From NCBI GenBank assembly GCA_036172665.1, contig CM069876.1, forward strand, positions 35,433,001 to 35,497,000: 64,000 nt of DNA, read 5' to 3'. Numbering within the stretch: the first letter of the stretch is position 1; each line of letters starts with the position of its first letter. The position numbers were made by a program, and so were the translations under genes. Under the pieces are notes generated by a model. The model made no database searches. It had not been told where the DNA came from and saw only the letters and a program-made list of their open reading frames with translations. This DNA is from Prosopocoilus inquinatus. Its lineage: Eukaryota; Arthropoda; Insecta; Coleoptera; Lucanidae. This document shows, one piece after another, positions 45,277-57,640 of this stretch.

Positions 45277-45600
45277 TGTTACGTTTCTAGGGTTTAAATT
45301 TATTTATTTAATTGAATAAAACATTCGGTAAAAACTTAACCGTAATTTAATAATTCTTATAAACTAATTTATTTGTAACAATTTATTTACACACTAAATC
45401 TAACTTCGACGATCGCTGTTAGAATTCGACTGACTGCTGAGTCCACCCCGGGCGATTTTATATCCTTTGCTGCCCTCTCGAATTTTCCAACGCTGGAAAA
45501 TTCGAGTTTGTTCGATGGTGGCATGACGGCCAATGACGCATAATAATGAACCGACTTCTTGACGCCTTCAGTGTGACGTATTGCTGAGTGGCTCGCCACA
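45277..45600. mobile_element. Solo LTR, TG...CA, 4-bp target duplication
   Basis: A 324-bp segment begins TGTTACGTTTCTAGGG and ends CTCGCCACA, flanked by GTAT on both sides (45273-45276, 45601-45604). TG...CA ends, size and 4-bp duplication fit a Gypsy-type solo LTR. The start resembles 58804. It is nested in the hAT element at 43263. The minus-strand frame 45387-45599 lies inside the LTR and is not called a gene. Confidence 0.7.
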
Positions 45601-45874
45601 GTATTTTACCTATTTTTTTGATATAAACATTTTTCCTAATCGCAAGGGTAGGGCGGGGGATTTGTCAACCAACCCAACCCAAAGGGTCGGTCCAGCCGCC
45701 CGGAACCACACAACTATGAAGGCCGCCTCTGATTTAGACATAAGGAAACGACAGCGAATTTAACCGAAAAATTAAAACCTAAGAGTTGATGGTTTACGAT
45801 TAAGTTTCGAGAAAATTCGGGTTTTAATGGGTTTTGGGTTTTTTATGGTTACCGTGTACACCTCTGGTGTTATT

Positions 45875-47500
45875 ATCTTTATTTTGTATAGTTTTATTTT
45901 CTTATGTTTTACGTTCTTGTATTTATAAAAGATTTATTTTATAAACCAACTGCAAGTTATCGGTTTCTATCTCGTTATTGTTTTATTATTATTTTCTAGT
46001 CTTTTTCTTTCAATATACCTGTTACCATTCTCTTTTATTTCACTGGTTTTAAGTTCAATTCGTAAGTATTCGAGGGGAGAAACCTTTCAGGCGAATAACG
46101 GCCCTGTTTCGACTTCTCGAGGAAAACACCGTTGTGAGAGTATTTTTCGGCTTTCAACTCAAGCTCTAGCTACCGAACAAGAAAATTGCTTTCCAGGGGT
46201 GGCTCGTTGGTTAAAAGAACAGGTTGCGTTAACTGTAAAACGGGGGTGGTTTCGTGTTGCTCAGTGCAGAAGAGTTTCGGATGAGTATTCAGACTGACCA
46301 CCCTTAAATTTAGCAATGAAACAACCCGCGTCCGTTGCACCAGTTTCAGGCTGAACAAGTTATCTTTTTTTCACATAATAGAAAAAAAGCATTGCTTGTT
46401 TTTCTTAAACATCGAGCGTTTTATTCTGTTCTGGAAATTGATTTGCGGCAAAAGCCGCGAGCGCCGAACTCTTCGGAACAATTCATCGAAAGTTCCGTCC
46501 GCAGAGGCCCGACCGAACTTACGTAATTTCTTTGCAAATATTTTCGTTGGACGAGTTGGAGTGGGGCGCACGAAATAGAAAATCAGAATGTGAATAGCAC
46601 TTGAAGATGAAGTTCTTTCGCAATTTTTTTCTTATTTCTTTATTCCTTATTACTAACGGGAAATTCGCCGAAAAGAAAATCGAATGTCGTCCTGTCTTGA
46701 TTGAGTGACCGTCTGCATGTAAGTACTTCCCTCGAAAGGTTACACCCCCTATTTTCCACTTCTACGTCCTTGAAACTTTACCCATTACCAGGTTTATTAC
46801 ACCCTCTACGGAGGGTTGATAAATCACATCGCATGCACCGTGCGCGACCCCAACCCCTTGCTGACTTTAAAACGTTGGGCATAACCCTGAATCAAATTAT
46901 ACGAGCGTATTGGTCTTAATTCCGTTTTATAGTTCTTAGGTTCCAACAGGGCCGGACATTAAATGCACCGACGACGGCGACATTAAGATACTAATCTAAC
47001 GGTTGACCTTCACTCGAATTCCGTCATTCTACTTGCAGTAAGGGGTGTAACGAAATAATAAAATTTGATGGACCCAGAGGAAAACTTTATTAAACAAATG
47101 TCATTAACTAAAATGGAAACCTTTAATAATTGTCATTTTCCTTAAGCAATCGAATCATTTTCAAGCACAAAAAATTACGTACTCACCTATTAATTGATTG
47201 GATTGGAGGTCAAAGACATTCCTCCAAGCGTAAAGAGCAAGAAATGATTACAATTAAAAAAAGGAACTTCAGCCTTTTCAGAATTTCCTTGTCATAATAC
47301 TAAAAGAAAACATCATGAGTGAAAAACCAGGTGGAAAGCAGAAAGGGAAGACCCGGAAAGAGGCAGTGTACGAAAGGGTCTTTCTAGGAGCAAGAGGGAA
47401 AAAATAACAAGGGAGGGAAAGGTACAATTGAAAAACGTGGCAAAGAAGATTTAGCAAAAGCAAAGAAGAAAAACGACGAACTGTTTATTGTGGAAGAAAT
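45875..47500. other. Unassigned sequence
   Basis: No recognised gene or repeat; overlapping frames around 46335-46578 on both strands have no known domain. Confidence 0.4.
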
Positions 47501-47504
47501 GTGG

Positions 47505-47825
47505 AAGATGACTGGGTAGGAAGAGCTGGCAGAGCATCTGAAATCCATCCGAATGGTTTATAGGTTTTGGGAAAAATAGAAATGGTTTATGAAAATGACT
47601 GGAAAAAGAAGAAAAAAGAAACTGTGTCCAAAAATCTTTGATACAGAAGCTGGCAGAAAATCTGAAATACGTCCAAATAGTTTCCGGAAACCACTTTGGG
47701 AAAAAGAAGAGCAAACTGTGTACAAAAATCTTGGGTAGGGAAGGTTGCAGAGAGTTTGAAATATGTCCAAATAGTTTACGGAAACCACTTTTGGAAAAGA
47801 AAACTGTGTACAAACATCGTGGAAC
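47505..47825. repeat. Diverged tandem repeat, three copies of about 95-125 bp
   Basis: The block CTGGCAGA...TCTGAAAT...GTCCAAATAGTTT recurs near 47521, 47646 and 47740, followed by GAAACTGTGT(C/A)CAAA. Open frames on both strands here follow the repeat. Confidence 0.75.
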
Positions 47826-47989
47826 AGAAAGCTCAAAAGATTAAAAACTGCAAAGAAATAACGAAATGCAATTTTATGAACTTTTTGAAACTACTAAAAT
47901 CATGGAAATTATTGGCAGGATAATATAAGCAAAAACCCTTTTGGATTATAAAAAGTCGATGTTGCTGTCGATCGCTTTATTTTCGAAAG

Positions 47990-48560
47990 GACATTCCCCA
48001 AAATAAAAAATTGATTCGACCATGTCTCCCCTAATAAACCCGTGGCAGTTGCAAACGCAAACGAAAAAAAGGTCATCCCCAATCTACCCGACCGCAATTT
48101 AGAAGAACACAGCGCGCCACGGGGGTGCCACAAATCTGCTACCCGCAATTCGGCCCCTACATTAAGAAAGACGGTCGACCCCGGGGCCACTTCACGCAGT
48201 TAAATTCGCTGTCTGATTCGCGAAATCGCAGAATTAAATTCGGAGCGAGATAGCAGGAGTCCGCTCGGCCCCGAATAAAATCAACCCCCCCGCCCCCTTA
48301 TTATTAACTCCGGGACGGTAAATGTAAATTTGATTTTTCCCAAATAAATCCCGCTAACGTATTCCAGATGGCGGCTGGCATTTACATATTCAAACATCGC
48401 CCGATCGGAGGTTATTAGAGTTCCCATTTTTATTCGGAGGGGTTTAATAGGATTCGTAAGTAAGGGATCGAAATTAAAAGAAAGAAAAAAATGAGAGCAA
48501 CGGTGAAAATTTAAGCCGCGTTTAGAGTATACTTGGTGTGGGTGCACATTATAACCAATT
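47990..48560. other. Repeat-free, CpG-bearing segment (possible conserved non-coding DNA)
   Basis: GC-richer than its neighbours, no internal repeat, no recognised frame. Confidence 0.3.
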
Positions 48561-48889
48561 TGGTTTAAGTGATCTCAGTTCGAATCCATTTGAGGAGTTC
48601 AGCTTCCACCTTCCTATTACCAACAGAACAAGATGTAATTTATTCTAAATAATTTGGTTAACATCTGTTCAGACTGTAAAGCTAAGTCAATTGCCTATCT
48701 GGGAAAACTCGCTTGGTAACTAAAATCTCGGATCAAATGAGATACATTGAATACATAGAAAAGCGAGAAGCGGATCAAATCCATTGATTATTTCGAGATG
48801 GGGAAGTTCGAAAACCAGATGAGACTTAAGTAATTGTCCCAAACCGAGTTATAATCTTCAGGAGAATCTTCCATTCAGACGCAGTTAAT

Positions 48890-49660
48890 TTTTGAAGATC
48901 TCAAGTTTGATGAACTACGTATACTCGGACTGATTGGTTCTTGAATGCTTTACCAGGACTTCCGGTTTGGTTTGAACTTGGTTTCTGAGTACATTAGGAC
49001 ACTAGGACATCGGAACTGAATCGAATTGTCTTGGATTTCAAACGTTTGGTCCTCACCAAGCCCCAGTTTGTACCACTTATTCTCGTTTTAAAGTATTTTT
49101 TTTTCAAAATTAAGATTACTATATTTCTCAACGGCTCGACGTCCGTTTTTCCCCTTTTCAAAAACTAACGGGGACTACTATGAACCCTAAAATGATGTTG
49201 ATATTTTTGTTTTTCAATTAAACCGATATCAGTAATCTTCCACAGAACTTTAAGGTTCGGATTCAGTTGTTGTTTTTTTTTTTTTTTTGAAGACTTTCAG
49301 TTTGAACCACTTATACTCGGACTAAGTTGGTTTCCACCAGGGCTTCCAGTTTAGTTTGGAATCCGTTTCTGAGTACATAACTTCCGTCCCTTTCCTTTTT
49401 CTGGAGATGTTATTTAAATTACTAAGACCCCTAAAATGATGATGAGGTTTTCCTTTTAATCAAACGGACCGATATCTCAAATCGAGTTATAATCTTCCAC
49501 AGAACTTTAGGTTCGGATTCAGTTATTTTTTTGAAGACTTTCAGTTTGAACCATTTGTACTCAGATCAAATTGGTTTCCACCAGGGCTTCCACTTTGGTT
49601 TGGAATTGGTTTCTGAGTACATAACTTCCGGCTCTTTCCTTTTTCTGGAGATTTTAGTCA
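48890..49660. repeat. Diverged tandem repeat, about 250-390 bp period, three copies
   Basis: GAAGACTTTCAGTTTGAACC-type blocks start near 48895 (most diverged), 49289 and 49536, each followed by ACTCGGA and then CCAGGGCTTCC and GTTTCTGAGTACATAACTTCC. Confidence 0.75.
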
Positions 49661-49715
49661 AATTAAGATCGGCTTAAGCGTTTGGTGCAACTGGTCATAA
49701 GAACCCCAAAATGAT
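49661..49715. mobile_element. MITE tip fragment (TTTGGTGCAACTGG)
   Basis: GGCTTAAGCGTTTGGTGCAA, then CTGGTCATA, matches the right end of the MITE at 57265-57538. Confidence 0.6.
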
Positions 49716-50560
49716 GATGAGGTTTTTGCTCCGTTCCAGTTAAAGTTTGTGAATCGTTGAAATTTCCAGGCGAATGCGCCGGCATAAACCACGATTAAAA
49801 TCAGTTGTTTGCACAGCTTCACGCTACGAAACAACAATGTGAGACGCCCCGTTTAAACTAAAGTGCACATCTATTCTCGCGTAAACACTTGCCCGTGTAT
49901 ATGTTTGTGTGTATTTGTGTGTATGAGCGAACAAAGCATTCGTCTGCAAATATTTGAGTATCTTGTTCTCCGCAATGGAATTAATAGTAGTTGCAAACAG
50001 TGAACGGGCGAGCGCAATATCATCGGTTCAGTCTGGATGTTGAATCAGTACGTGGAAAATTAGCACAACGCCCACTTCATTAATCTTAACAAAGCTCCAT
50101 TATACACTCTAATAATAATTAAACCGAACCACATAAGCTATTTAGGACTTAAGACGACGACGCGACGTAGCACGTTTAGGTTGGATTTACAGACGACATT
50201 AACAAAATGAGTTTTCGGTTGGAAACTCGGATCTTTTGAGCGAACGAAACAACTCTTTAATGTAGGGATTCAGACTGTACGTTAGTTCAAGTGTCTAAAT
50301 CTCTGGAGAAGACTGTGCCCAGAGCACGTTTTAGAGCTCGACTTGGGCCCAGATATCATCAGTCATCATCTATGGACCTGGACCCGATGTACATAACTCG
50401 AATGCTCGCAATCTATCCTCAACACTTCTTTAATGGTACAAGGAGGAAGGGACTTTTCTTCTTGACTTTGCTTCATAACGATATTATAATAGTAGTTAGT
50501 AGTGGTAGAAGTAAGAGGGCGCGTCGACAGAAAGGATGGGAAGAAAAGAAGGATCTATTG
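49716..50560. other. Unassigned sequence
   Basis: No recognised gene or repeat; the frame at 50291-50593 runs into the palindromic block and has no known domain. Confidence 0.4.
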
Positions 50561-50596
50561 GAAAGGAGGAGAATGAAAGGAAGATATTTATAATAT

Positions 50597-51155
50597 CTCT
50601 ACATCCAGGAGGAGAAAGAAAGGAAGACATCTATTACTTCTCTACATCCCAAGACGGAATACTGCCCATTATTCCGTCTTGGGAAGTAAAGAAGTAATAG
50701 ATGTCTTCCTTTCTGTCTCCTCCTGGATGTAGAGTAGTACTAGATGTCTTCCTTTCATTCGCCTCCTTTCCAACAGACCCTTCTTTGATGAAATTTGCAG
50801 ATGGGTTTCGACTTGAACCCACAAGGAAAAATAATGTCAGGGCAGCCAAAAAAAACATGTACTGACGCAAGATGGCACATCTATAGAAAAGAATGGTCTA
50901 TTGAAATCTAGAAGAATGAAAGGAAGACATCTACTACACCCCTACATTCCAAGACTAAGACTAATACTGCCCATTATTCCGTCTTGGAATGTAGGGATAT
51001 AGTAGATGTCTTCCTTTCATTCTTCTCGATTCCAATAGACCATTCTTTTCTATAGACGCGCCATCTTATGTCTGTACATGTTTTTTTGGCTGCCCTGACA
51101 TTCTTCTTCCTTGTGGGTTCAAGTCGAAGCCCTTCTGCAAATTTCATCCTATGGT
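50597..51155. repeat. Two adjacent palindromes sharing an arm sequence
   Basis: Palindrome 1: 50597-50660 pairs with 50669-50735. Palindrome 2: 50789-50950 pairs with about 51000-51155. Both contain GGAAGACATCTA and ATTCCGTCTTGG, so they share a unit. Open frames on both strands (such as 50634-50870 and 50974-51177) are paired-strand artefacts. Confidence 0.85.
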
Positions 51156-51879
51156 ATTGTACGCCCAATCCATCCATTAAATCTCCTTTTTTATTAGTGC
51201 GTCTGTTTCATCTTCTCCTATTGTTAATCAAATTTGAAATATGTAAGCAATGGGCTTAAATGATAAAAGAAATTTACCAATTTGCAAGGATTGGCTCTCA
51301 GCCTATCCTTTAATGGAATGATGCTTTTGTCTTTGGCCCCCGTCCTATTAAATTACGCCCCCTTCTCTTTTTATGTTTTTTTTTCTGTTCTCGGGATTTA
51401 ATTGGCCATAAAAATAATATTATGTGTTGAAAATAAAACGAGTACAAATTAAAATTAAGTAAATTATTTTTGGGTTAAAATCCAGCACGATAATAAACAT
51501 AGTAACTCCAACTTGTGCGTTCGAGAAGATATTTAAGGAAGAAAAAATAATTTAGAACGTTTACTAACAAAGTAGAAATAAATTTAGACGAATGTAATAT
51601 CCGTACGAAAAATTGATTCAAAATTATTACATACCAAAAGCTACAGAATAATCGGACAGAGAGAAGAAACGTCATTCCGTACAATAAAATTAAATTACAG
51701 AATTAGTTGCAAGTCAGTTTTATTTGCTAAACTTTTATCAGTAAAATTAAGACATTGTTAGTCCTCTAATAAAACTAATTTTTGCTCACCAAACCATTGT
51801 ACTGGATGCAGAAGAAGAAACGGACCTTCATCCAATGCCAATTCTTCTTACTTCTTAAGAAGTTGACAGCAAAACTTTA

Positions 51880-52950
51880 GTTGGGCAGAGTTAGGTTAAT
51901 TTTAGTTGGGTAGAATTAACCTTGATATCTGTTAGACTTCATTTTAATTAATGTAGTTGAGTTGGGCTTAATTTCTAATAATTTTTAATTTCTTGTTTCT
52001 ATTTTTAATTTTAATTTCTTACCTTGATTGGATCGAATTAGGTTGAGTTTAGTTAGGTTGGGTGGACCTTGAAAAGAGGTTAGATTTTTATTGAGCTCTA
52101 ATTTTTTGCTTTTATTTTTATTTTTAATTTCTTTCCTTAGATTTGGGCGTATTATAGATTAAACTTAGGTGTATTTAAGACGAATTGCAGTTAATTTTAT
52201 TGTCTCTTAATTACTTTAATTGTTTTTTTTAAGCTTTTAGATTGGCAAAAACTTTTGACTTTTTATTTTTTATATTTTATTTGTGTTAGGCGAAATTAGT
52301 TTTAGTTGAGTTGAGTTGACCTTGAGATGACGTCAAACTTAATTTCTTAATTATTAATTAAGAGGTTACACTTGATTTTTATTGACTGTCGAGTTTTAAT
52401 TTTTTCCTTTATTTTTTTAATTTCTTTCCTTGAGTTGGGCATATGTAGGTTGAGAATAGTTGTATTTAAAATGAGTTGCCATTAAATTTATTGGGTTTTA
52501 ATTACTTTAATTTTGAAGTTTTTATATTAAAAATATTCTTGAATTTTTAATTTTTCAGTTGGATTAAGCGAAATTAAGTTTAGTTGGGTTTGGTTGACTT
52601 TGACATTAGTCTAGACTTAATTTTTATTATTTACAATAAACTTCTTTTTTGGGAATTCATTTAAGCAAACGAAACCTTTTTTTTTAGAAACAATGATTAC
52701 TCTGCTTTTCTCTGTAAAATACTCTTGGCAATAGTAATGATTACTGTTTTTCTCTGTAAATTAGAGTAATCAAGATTTTCTTTGTAAATCAGAATAATCA
52801 TTATCTTTGAGAAAAAAATTGTTCGGTTCAATGAACTCGCAAAAGAGAAGTTTGTTGTAAATAGTAAAAATTAACTCCAAACTAATGCAAGGTCAAACCA
52901 ACCCAACTAACCCTCATTTCGCTCAACCCAAACAAAAAACTAAAGACGTC
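51880..52950. repeat. GGTTGACCTTG array with a foldback core
   Basis: Diverged units with TTTAGTTGGGTTGACCTTGA recur from 51880. At about 52560-52660 the units meet their own inverse (about 52840-52940), flanking a hairpin-rich centre with repeated TTTTCTCTGTAAA and AATGATTACT words (52690-52800). Confidence 0.75.
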
Positions 52951-55066
52951 AGATGTTTTTACTACGGTTTGAATTAGACTGCCTTTAATTTAGACAAAAT
53001 GGCAAAAATGTATTTGAAATTCACGAATTCAGTAACAATCTGAACTTCGAAAAATGTAAAACGCTTCGCGCAAAATTTTATGAGGTACACTAAAAAAAAA
53101 AAGGTATGAAAAATGATGCTCGAAATCAAATTTGCGTTTAGAAGAACTCGGTCAAGGTCTTATTGTAAACGAATATGAATCCGACTTGCGGACATCGGCA
53201 TGTTTATTTGTATTTTCAACGTGCGATAAGTAAGAACGTTTGTTTCTTTGTAATAGACAATAACAATTATGTTAAAAACGAGTACCTAATCTTTGTTAGA
53301 TTTTTGCTAAAGTAATTAAACATCTTCGTACTCTAGTTTTGTAACTGCGTTGAAAATGCGTGAAATTGTTTTTTAATCATCGCAATTATAGCTGCTAGAA
53401 TAAGTATTGCAAGGGCAGGAACTATTCCTATCGTAAAAACTGAAAGCAAGAATTGGAGTATGAGAACGATGAAAAATTTAAATAAATTAGATTGCCTGTA
53501 CACACAGTAATCTATGGGTTCAAAATAAGTGATTGAATAACTTCGCCAGCTCTCAATCGAACTATTTTATTAATTGTTTACATTCCAACACAAAACACAT
53601 GTTTATATAAGGATAATATTGAACCCGAATTTCTGCGTCGGCTTAAATCAATAAGACATAAAAAAAACTCTCGCCTAGTGCAGACGTTTATTTCGTCTTT
53701 CCGTCGTAGTTTTAATTAAGAAACAAATTTATTTTTGCTGTACAAATACAATAACTTTAGTAATCAACATTTAGTAAATTGGCAATTTACAAATTAATAT
53801 AAAGTAAGAATTTACATTTTTTCGATCGCCTTTAGATTGATTTTTTTTTAATTTAACTGTTAAAGTACGGATTAGCACAAAGCTAATCATCAATTAATGC
53901 AACACGCACAAAATAATTTAAACTATTAAGAACTTACCTAATTACAAAATTTATCTGCTTTTAAAATTAACAAAGAACACGATCCTTGACCTGTCTTAAG
54001 TACAATATCCCGGAACGTCGGAGAATAGTTGAAAACCAAGCTCCGTCGGAACATTTAAGCTGCATTCAGCGATCCTTAAACAATTTTTATTAAAAAGTAA
54101 AATAATTTTTATCTGCATACATATGTCACTTAATTACAAAAATTTTCTTTCAAGTTTGTTATACAGGGTCATTCATAATAAGTATCCGACTAGTTAACCA
54201 CAGATAGTGCTCGAAAAGAAAACTGTAGACGTAAAGGGTCTAACATACATAGTTTTTAAGATACAATTCATTGAAGATTAAAGATATAAAAATTCAAACC
54301 CTTGCTGTTCTTTTCTAACACATTCGTAATTATATTAGTATTCAGTTTACAGTATTTTGGTAAATGAGATTGCACGAACAGGGACGCTGTGTCTCTCATT
54401 CATCGCAGCATATCATAAATTCGATCTCGTCCTGAATTTACCATGCGACAGAAATATCGCGTTTGTTTGACCGAATCTTCAACTTCATTCCGCGCAGCTT
54501 TATTTATGAATGCCTTAAAAATTGACGTCAGTAAATTTGCTTTTTTTTTGAAACGAAATTATGTTTATTTACTTTACGTCAGTCAGGGCGTTCGTTGCAG
54601 AAAACCGTAACATCACGCGCTAATTAAATTCGGCACGGTTTGCGGGATTTTAACCGAATTAAATTAGAATTAGCGCCGGACTCTCCGCACGAATTAATTT
54701 CGTTTTACGGCCGGACAAAAAGTTACGCGCACGTACGCCCGTAAATTTAGCGTAAATTCTGCTTTTCGCGTTTCGCGCGCCACCTAAAGCCGGATAAATT
54801 AATAAACCGGCTTTTTCCGTGTCGAGTGAATAAATCATGCGGAAAGCTTCGCCGCGATTAAAAACGTCGTAAATTATTTAATAGCGTTCGATATTTTTTC
54901 TGCTCATTACTAGGGAGATCCTGCTGTTTTGAATCGATTTGGAAAAGTTTGAAACTTTTGAAGCCAGAGAATATTAGTCATCAGGTATAACATGTATTTA
55001 CTACTAGACATACGTATGTAACAAACCGACATTTTCTACAGAAGTAATTAATTAATTAAATTTCTT
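52951..55066. other. Unassigned; isolated tip and a CpG-bearing block
   Basis: TATACAGGGTCATTCATAAT near 54161 is a lone transposon tip. 54560-54880 is repeat-free and rich in CpG words (such as TTTCGCGTTTCGCGCGCC) and could be host non-coding DNA. No gene recognised. Confidence 0.35.
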
Positions 55067-56485
55067 TGAATTTATTGTCGTTAGGTGATTGCAATGGAAA
55101 GAGCTGTAGCACAAACAAAATATCTAGCCTAGAAAATTGCGCCTGCTGAATCTTGCAGAAATCCATCTAAGGGTACGAACATGCCGAAGATGCCTCACGG
55201 TTCACCCTCGATGTTTAGGGCGCGCTCGATACCGCGATATCACCTCGATGTAAAACAAACGTACAGTTTTAAATAGAACTGTACATATCGAAGATGAACA
55301 GCAGCGCGTATCTTCGACGTGCACGATTGCATTTAAAACCAGACGTTTGTTTTACATCGAGGTGATATCGCGGTATCGAGCGCGCCCTAAACATCGAGGG
55401 TGAACCGTGAGGCATCTTCGGCATGATCGTACCCTTAGATGGATTTCTGCAAGATTCAGCAGGCGCAATTTTCTAGGCTAGATATTTTGTTTGTGCTACA
55501 GCTCTTTCCATTGCAATCACCTAACGACAATAAATTCAACGTCTGGTTTTAAATGCAATCCTGCACGTCGAAGATACGCGCTGCTGTTCATCTTCGATAT
55601 GTACAGTTCTATTTAAAACTGTACGCTTGTTTTACATCGAGGTGATATCGCGGTATCGAGCGCGCCCTAAACATCGAGGGTGAACCGTGAGGCATCTTCG
55701 GCATGTTCGTACCCTTAGATGGATTTCTGCAAGATTCAGCAGGCGCAATTTTCTAGGCTAGATATTTTGTTTGTGCTACAGCTCTTTCCATTGCAATCAC
55801 CTAACGACAATAAATTCAACGTCTGGTTTTAAATGCAATCCTGCACGTCGAAGATACGCGCTGCTGTTCATCTTCGATATGTACAGTTCTATTTAAAACT
55901 GTACGCTTGTTTTACATCGAGGTGATATCGCGGTATCGAGCGCGCCCTAAACATCGAGGGTGAACCGTGAGGCATCTTCGGCATGTTCGTACCCTTAGAT
56001 GGATTTCTGCAAGATTCAGCAGGCGCAATTTTCTAGGCTAGATATTTTGTTTGTGCTATAGCTCTTTCCATTGCAATCACCTAACGACAATAAATTCAAC
56101 GTCTGGTTTTAAATGCAATCGTGCACGTCGAAGATACGCGCTGCTGTTCATCTTCGATATGTACAGTTCTATTTAAAACTGTACGCTTGTTTTACATCGA
56201 GGTGATATCGCGGTATCGAGCGCGCCCTAAACATCGAGGGTGAACCGTGAGGCATCTTCGGCATGTTCGTACCCTTAGATGGATTTCTGCAAGATTCAGC
56301 AGGCGCAATTTTCTAGGCTAGATATTTTGTTTGTGCTATAGCTCTTTCCATTGCAATCACCTAACGACAATAAATTCAACGTCTGGTTTTAAATGCAATC
56401 GTGCACGTCGAAGATACGCGCTGCTGTTCATCTTCGATATGTACAGTTCTATTTAAAACTGTACGTTTGTTTTACTTCGAGGTCA
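55067..56485. repeat. 280-bp satellite: one inverted plus four direct monomers
   Basis: Direct monomers start (at GGTGATATCGCGGTATCGAG) at 55361, 55641, 55921 and 56201, exactly 280 bp apart and nearly identical. Upstream, 55067-55342 is one whole monomer in reverse, meeting the direct array head to head near 55343. Each monomer has two short perfect hairpins: TCGAAGAT/ATCTTCGA and GTACAGTT/AACTGTAC. Variant sites group copies 1-2 and 3-4. No coding frame. Near identity marks recent amplification. Confidence 0.95.
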
Positions 56486-57264
56486 ATTATGCGTAAATGC
56501 AAGTGACATCAAGAAGCGCCTCATGAAGTTAATATAAACCACTCGCTCACTTCAGAATGATTACATCACCGAAGCCGAAATCCGCAGAGATCTACAAAGT
56601 TGGATCATAATTCTGCACCTGTACCTAATTTCTGTGCAGACAAGATCACTTTTTAAACCGTACTTACAAATTACCTGTCATTTCAATACTAACCCCCAGT
56701 TTCACAAAAATTATTTAATCACTGATTAATTTAACAGCGTGATTAGCCTGTGATTGGTTGGGTGAAACAATATAATTGGTTGTTTCAAATCTATTGTTAA
56801 CTTCGTCCAATGACGTTCCTTAATCAGAGAATTAAATTAATCGCTGATTAACAATTTTTTTTGTGAAATCCACCGTAAGTGTCGTATCCTTTCGGTATCC
56901 AATTAATCCAATTAATTTATTTGACAATGTAGTTTCAATAACTTATAATTGCTCTAGTTTTCTTTAAAATATCATGTCTTCTCTCCCTCCAAAAATCATT
57001 TTGAACTTATTACGAATAATTTGTATTGTCTGAATTTCGCGCATTTGTTTAAATTATTTTTTAATCTTTTGGAATTTACACGAAATATTTTTAATTTTGT
57101 TGGAAGTTGTCTAATTTATTCTTTTTTTCTTAAAATTTTCCAGAAACATGTAAAGGCTGTTTCGTTCGCTCCGAAAATATTGTGGATATGTTTTTCTTTA
57201 ATTTCTGGAATTAATGGCATTTTTCATAATCAGACTTTTGGCCGTTTTCGTAATCAGACTTTAA
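56486..57264. other. Unassigned sequence
   Basis: GTTTCACAAAAATTATTTAATCACTGATTAA near 56699 with its inverse near 56826-56867 suggests another small MITE. The frame at 57021-57299 runs into the next MITE and is not called a gene. Confidence 0.4.
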
Positions 57265-57538
57265 TGGCCAGTTGCACCAAACACTTAAGGTCAGCCTAAC
57301 TTTAAGCACCGCTTAGATGATTCACTGAATGTTTTGGAACCCTAAGGCCCGGTTTCACCATCACAGTTTAACTTTAAACTTCGCTTTATTCCCATAGTAA
57401 CAATTGCAAAGATAATTGTTTCCATAGGAATAAAACGGAGCTTAAAGTTAAACTGTGATGGTGAAACCGGGCCTAAGTGTCACATTATAAGCAGTACTTA
57501 AATTTAAGTTCGACTTAAGTGTTTGGTGCAACCGGCCA
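57265..57538. mobile_element. Outer MITE (TGGCCGGTTGCACCAAACA tip)
   Basis: TGGCCAGTTGCACCAAACAC (57265) and its inverse ending CCGGCCA (57538) bound a palindrome interrupted by a second MITE. Flanks TAA/TAG could be a 3-bp TWA-type duplication. Confidence 0.75.
57346..57473. mobile_element. Inner MITE, PIF/Harbinger-like, TAA duplication
   Basis: A 128-bp near-perfect palindrome, GGCCCGGTTTCACCATCACA to its inverse, is flanked by TAA on both sides (57343-57345, 57474-57476). GGCCC ends and a TWA duplication fit PIF/Harbinger MITEs. It is nested in the 57265-57538 MITE. Confidence 0.8.
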
Positions 57539-57544
57539 TAGGAA

Positions 57545-57640
57545 CCTTTAATTTAAAGTCACTTTAAGAATAGGGAAACAAATGTATTGTATCAAGTTAA
57601 AGTAACTGTAAGTTTAAAGTCCTATTATGAAATCGGCCCT
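57545..57640. mobile_element. MITE fragment (GAAATCGGCCCTAA end)
   Basis: Homologous to 43650-43752; hairpin arms AAAGTCACTTTAAGAATAGG and inverse. Confidence 0.7.

Larger units (their letters stand above)
43263..45866. mobile_element. 2.6-kb hAT-like element, exact 8-bp target duplication
   Basis: CAGGGATGTGCACG (43263) and the inverse of CAGAGGTGTACACG (ending 45866) match at 11 of 14 positions and are flanked by exact GTGTTATT copies (43255-43262 and 45867-45874). The interior is a collection of younger or internal repeats: a TTA microsatellite, a MITE piece, a higher-order GGTTGACCTTGA array and a solo LTR. No transposase. Confidence 0.82.

Noticed and set aside
47451..47813. 120-codon minus-strand frame
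   Set aside because: Lies on a diverged tandem repeat, with equally long frames in other phases and on the other strand.
48570..48600. Box B-like CAGTTCGAATCC
   Set aside because: No box A at a suitable distance and no cloverleaf; same for GATTCGAATCCC near 63652.
55067..56485. CRISPR-like array, or an hsr-omega-type 280-bp repeat
   Set aside because: There are no short repeats with unique spacers. The 280-bp length equals that reported for Drosophila hsr-omega repeats, but the array is 31 kb from the heat-shock-type promoter and on its far side relative to transcription, so I treat it as coincidence.
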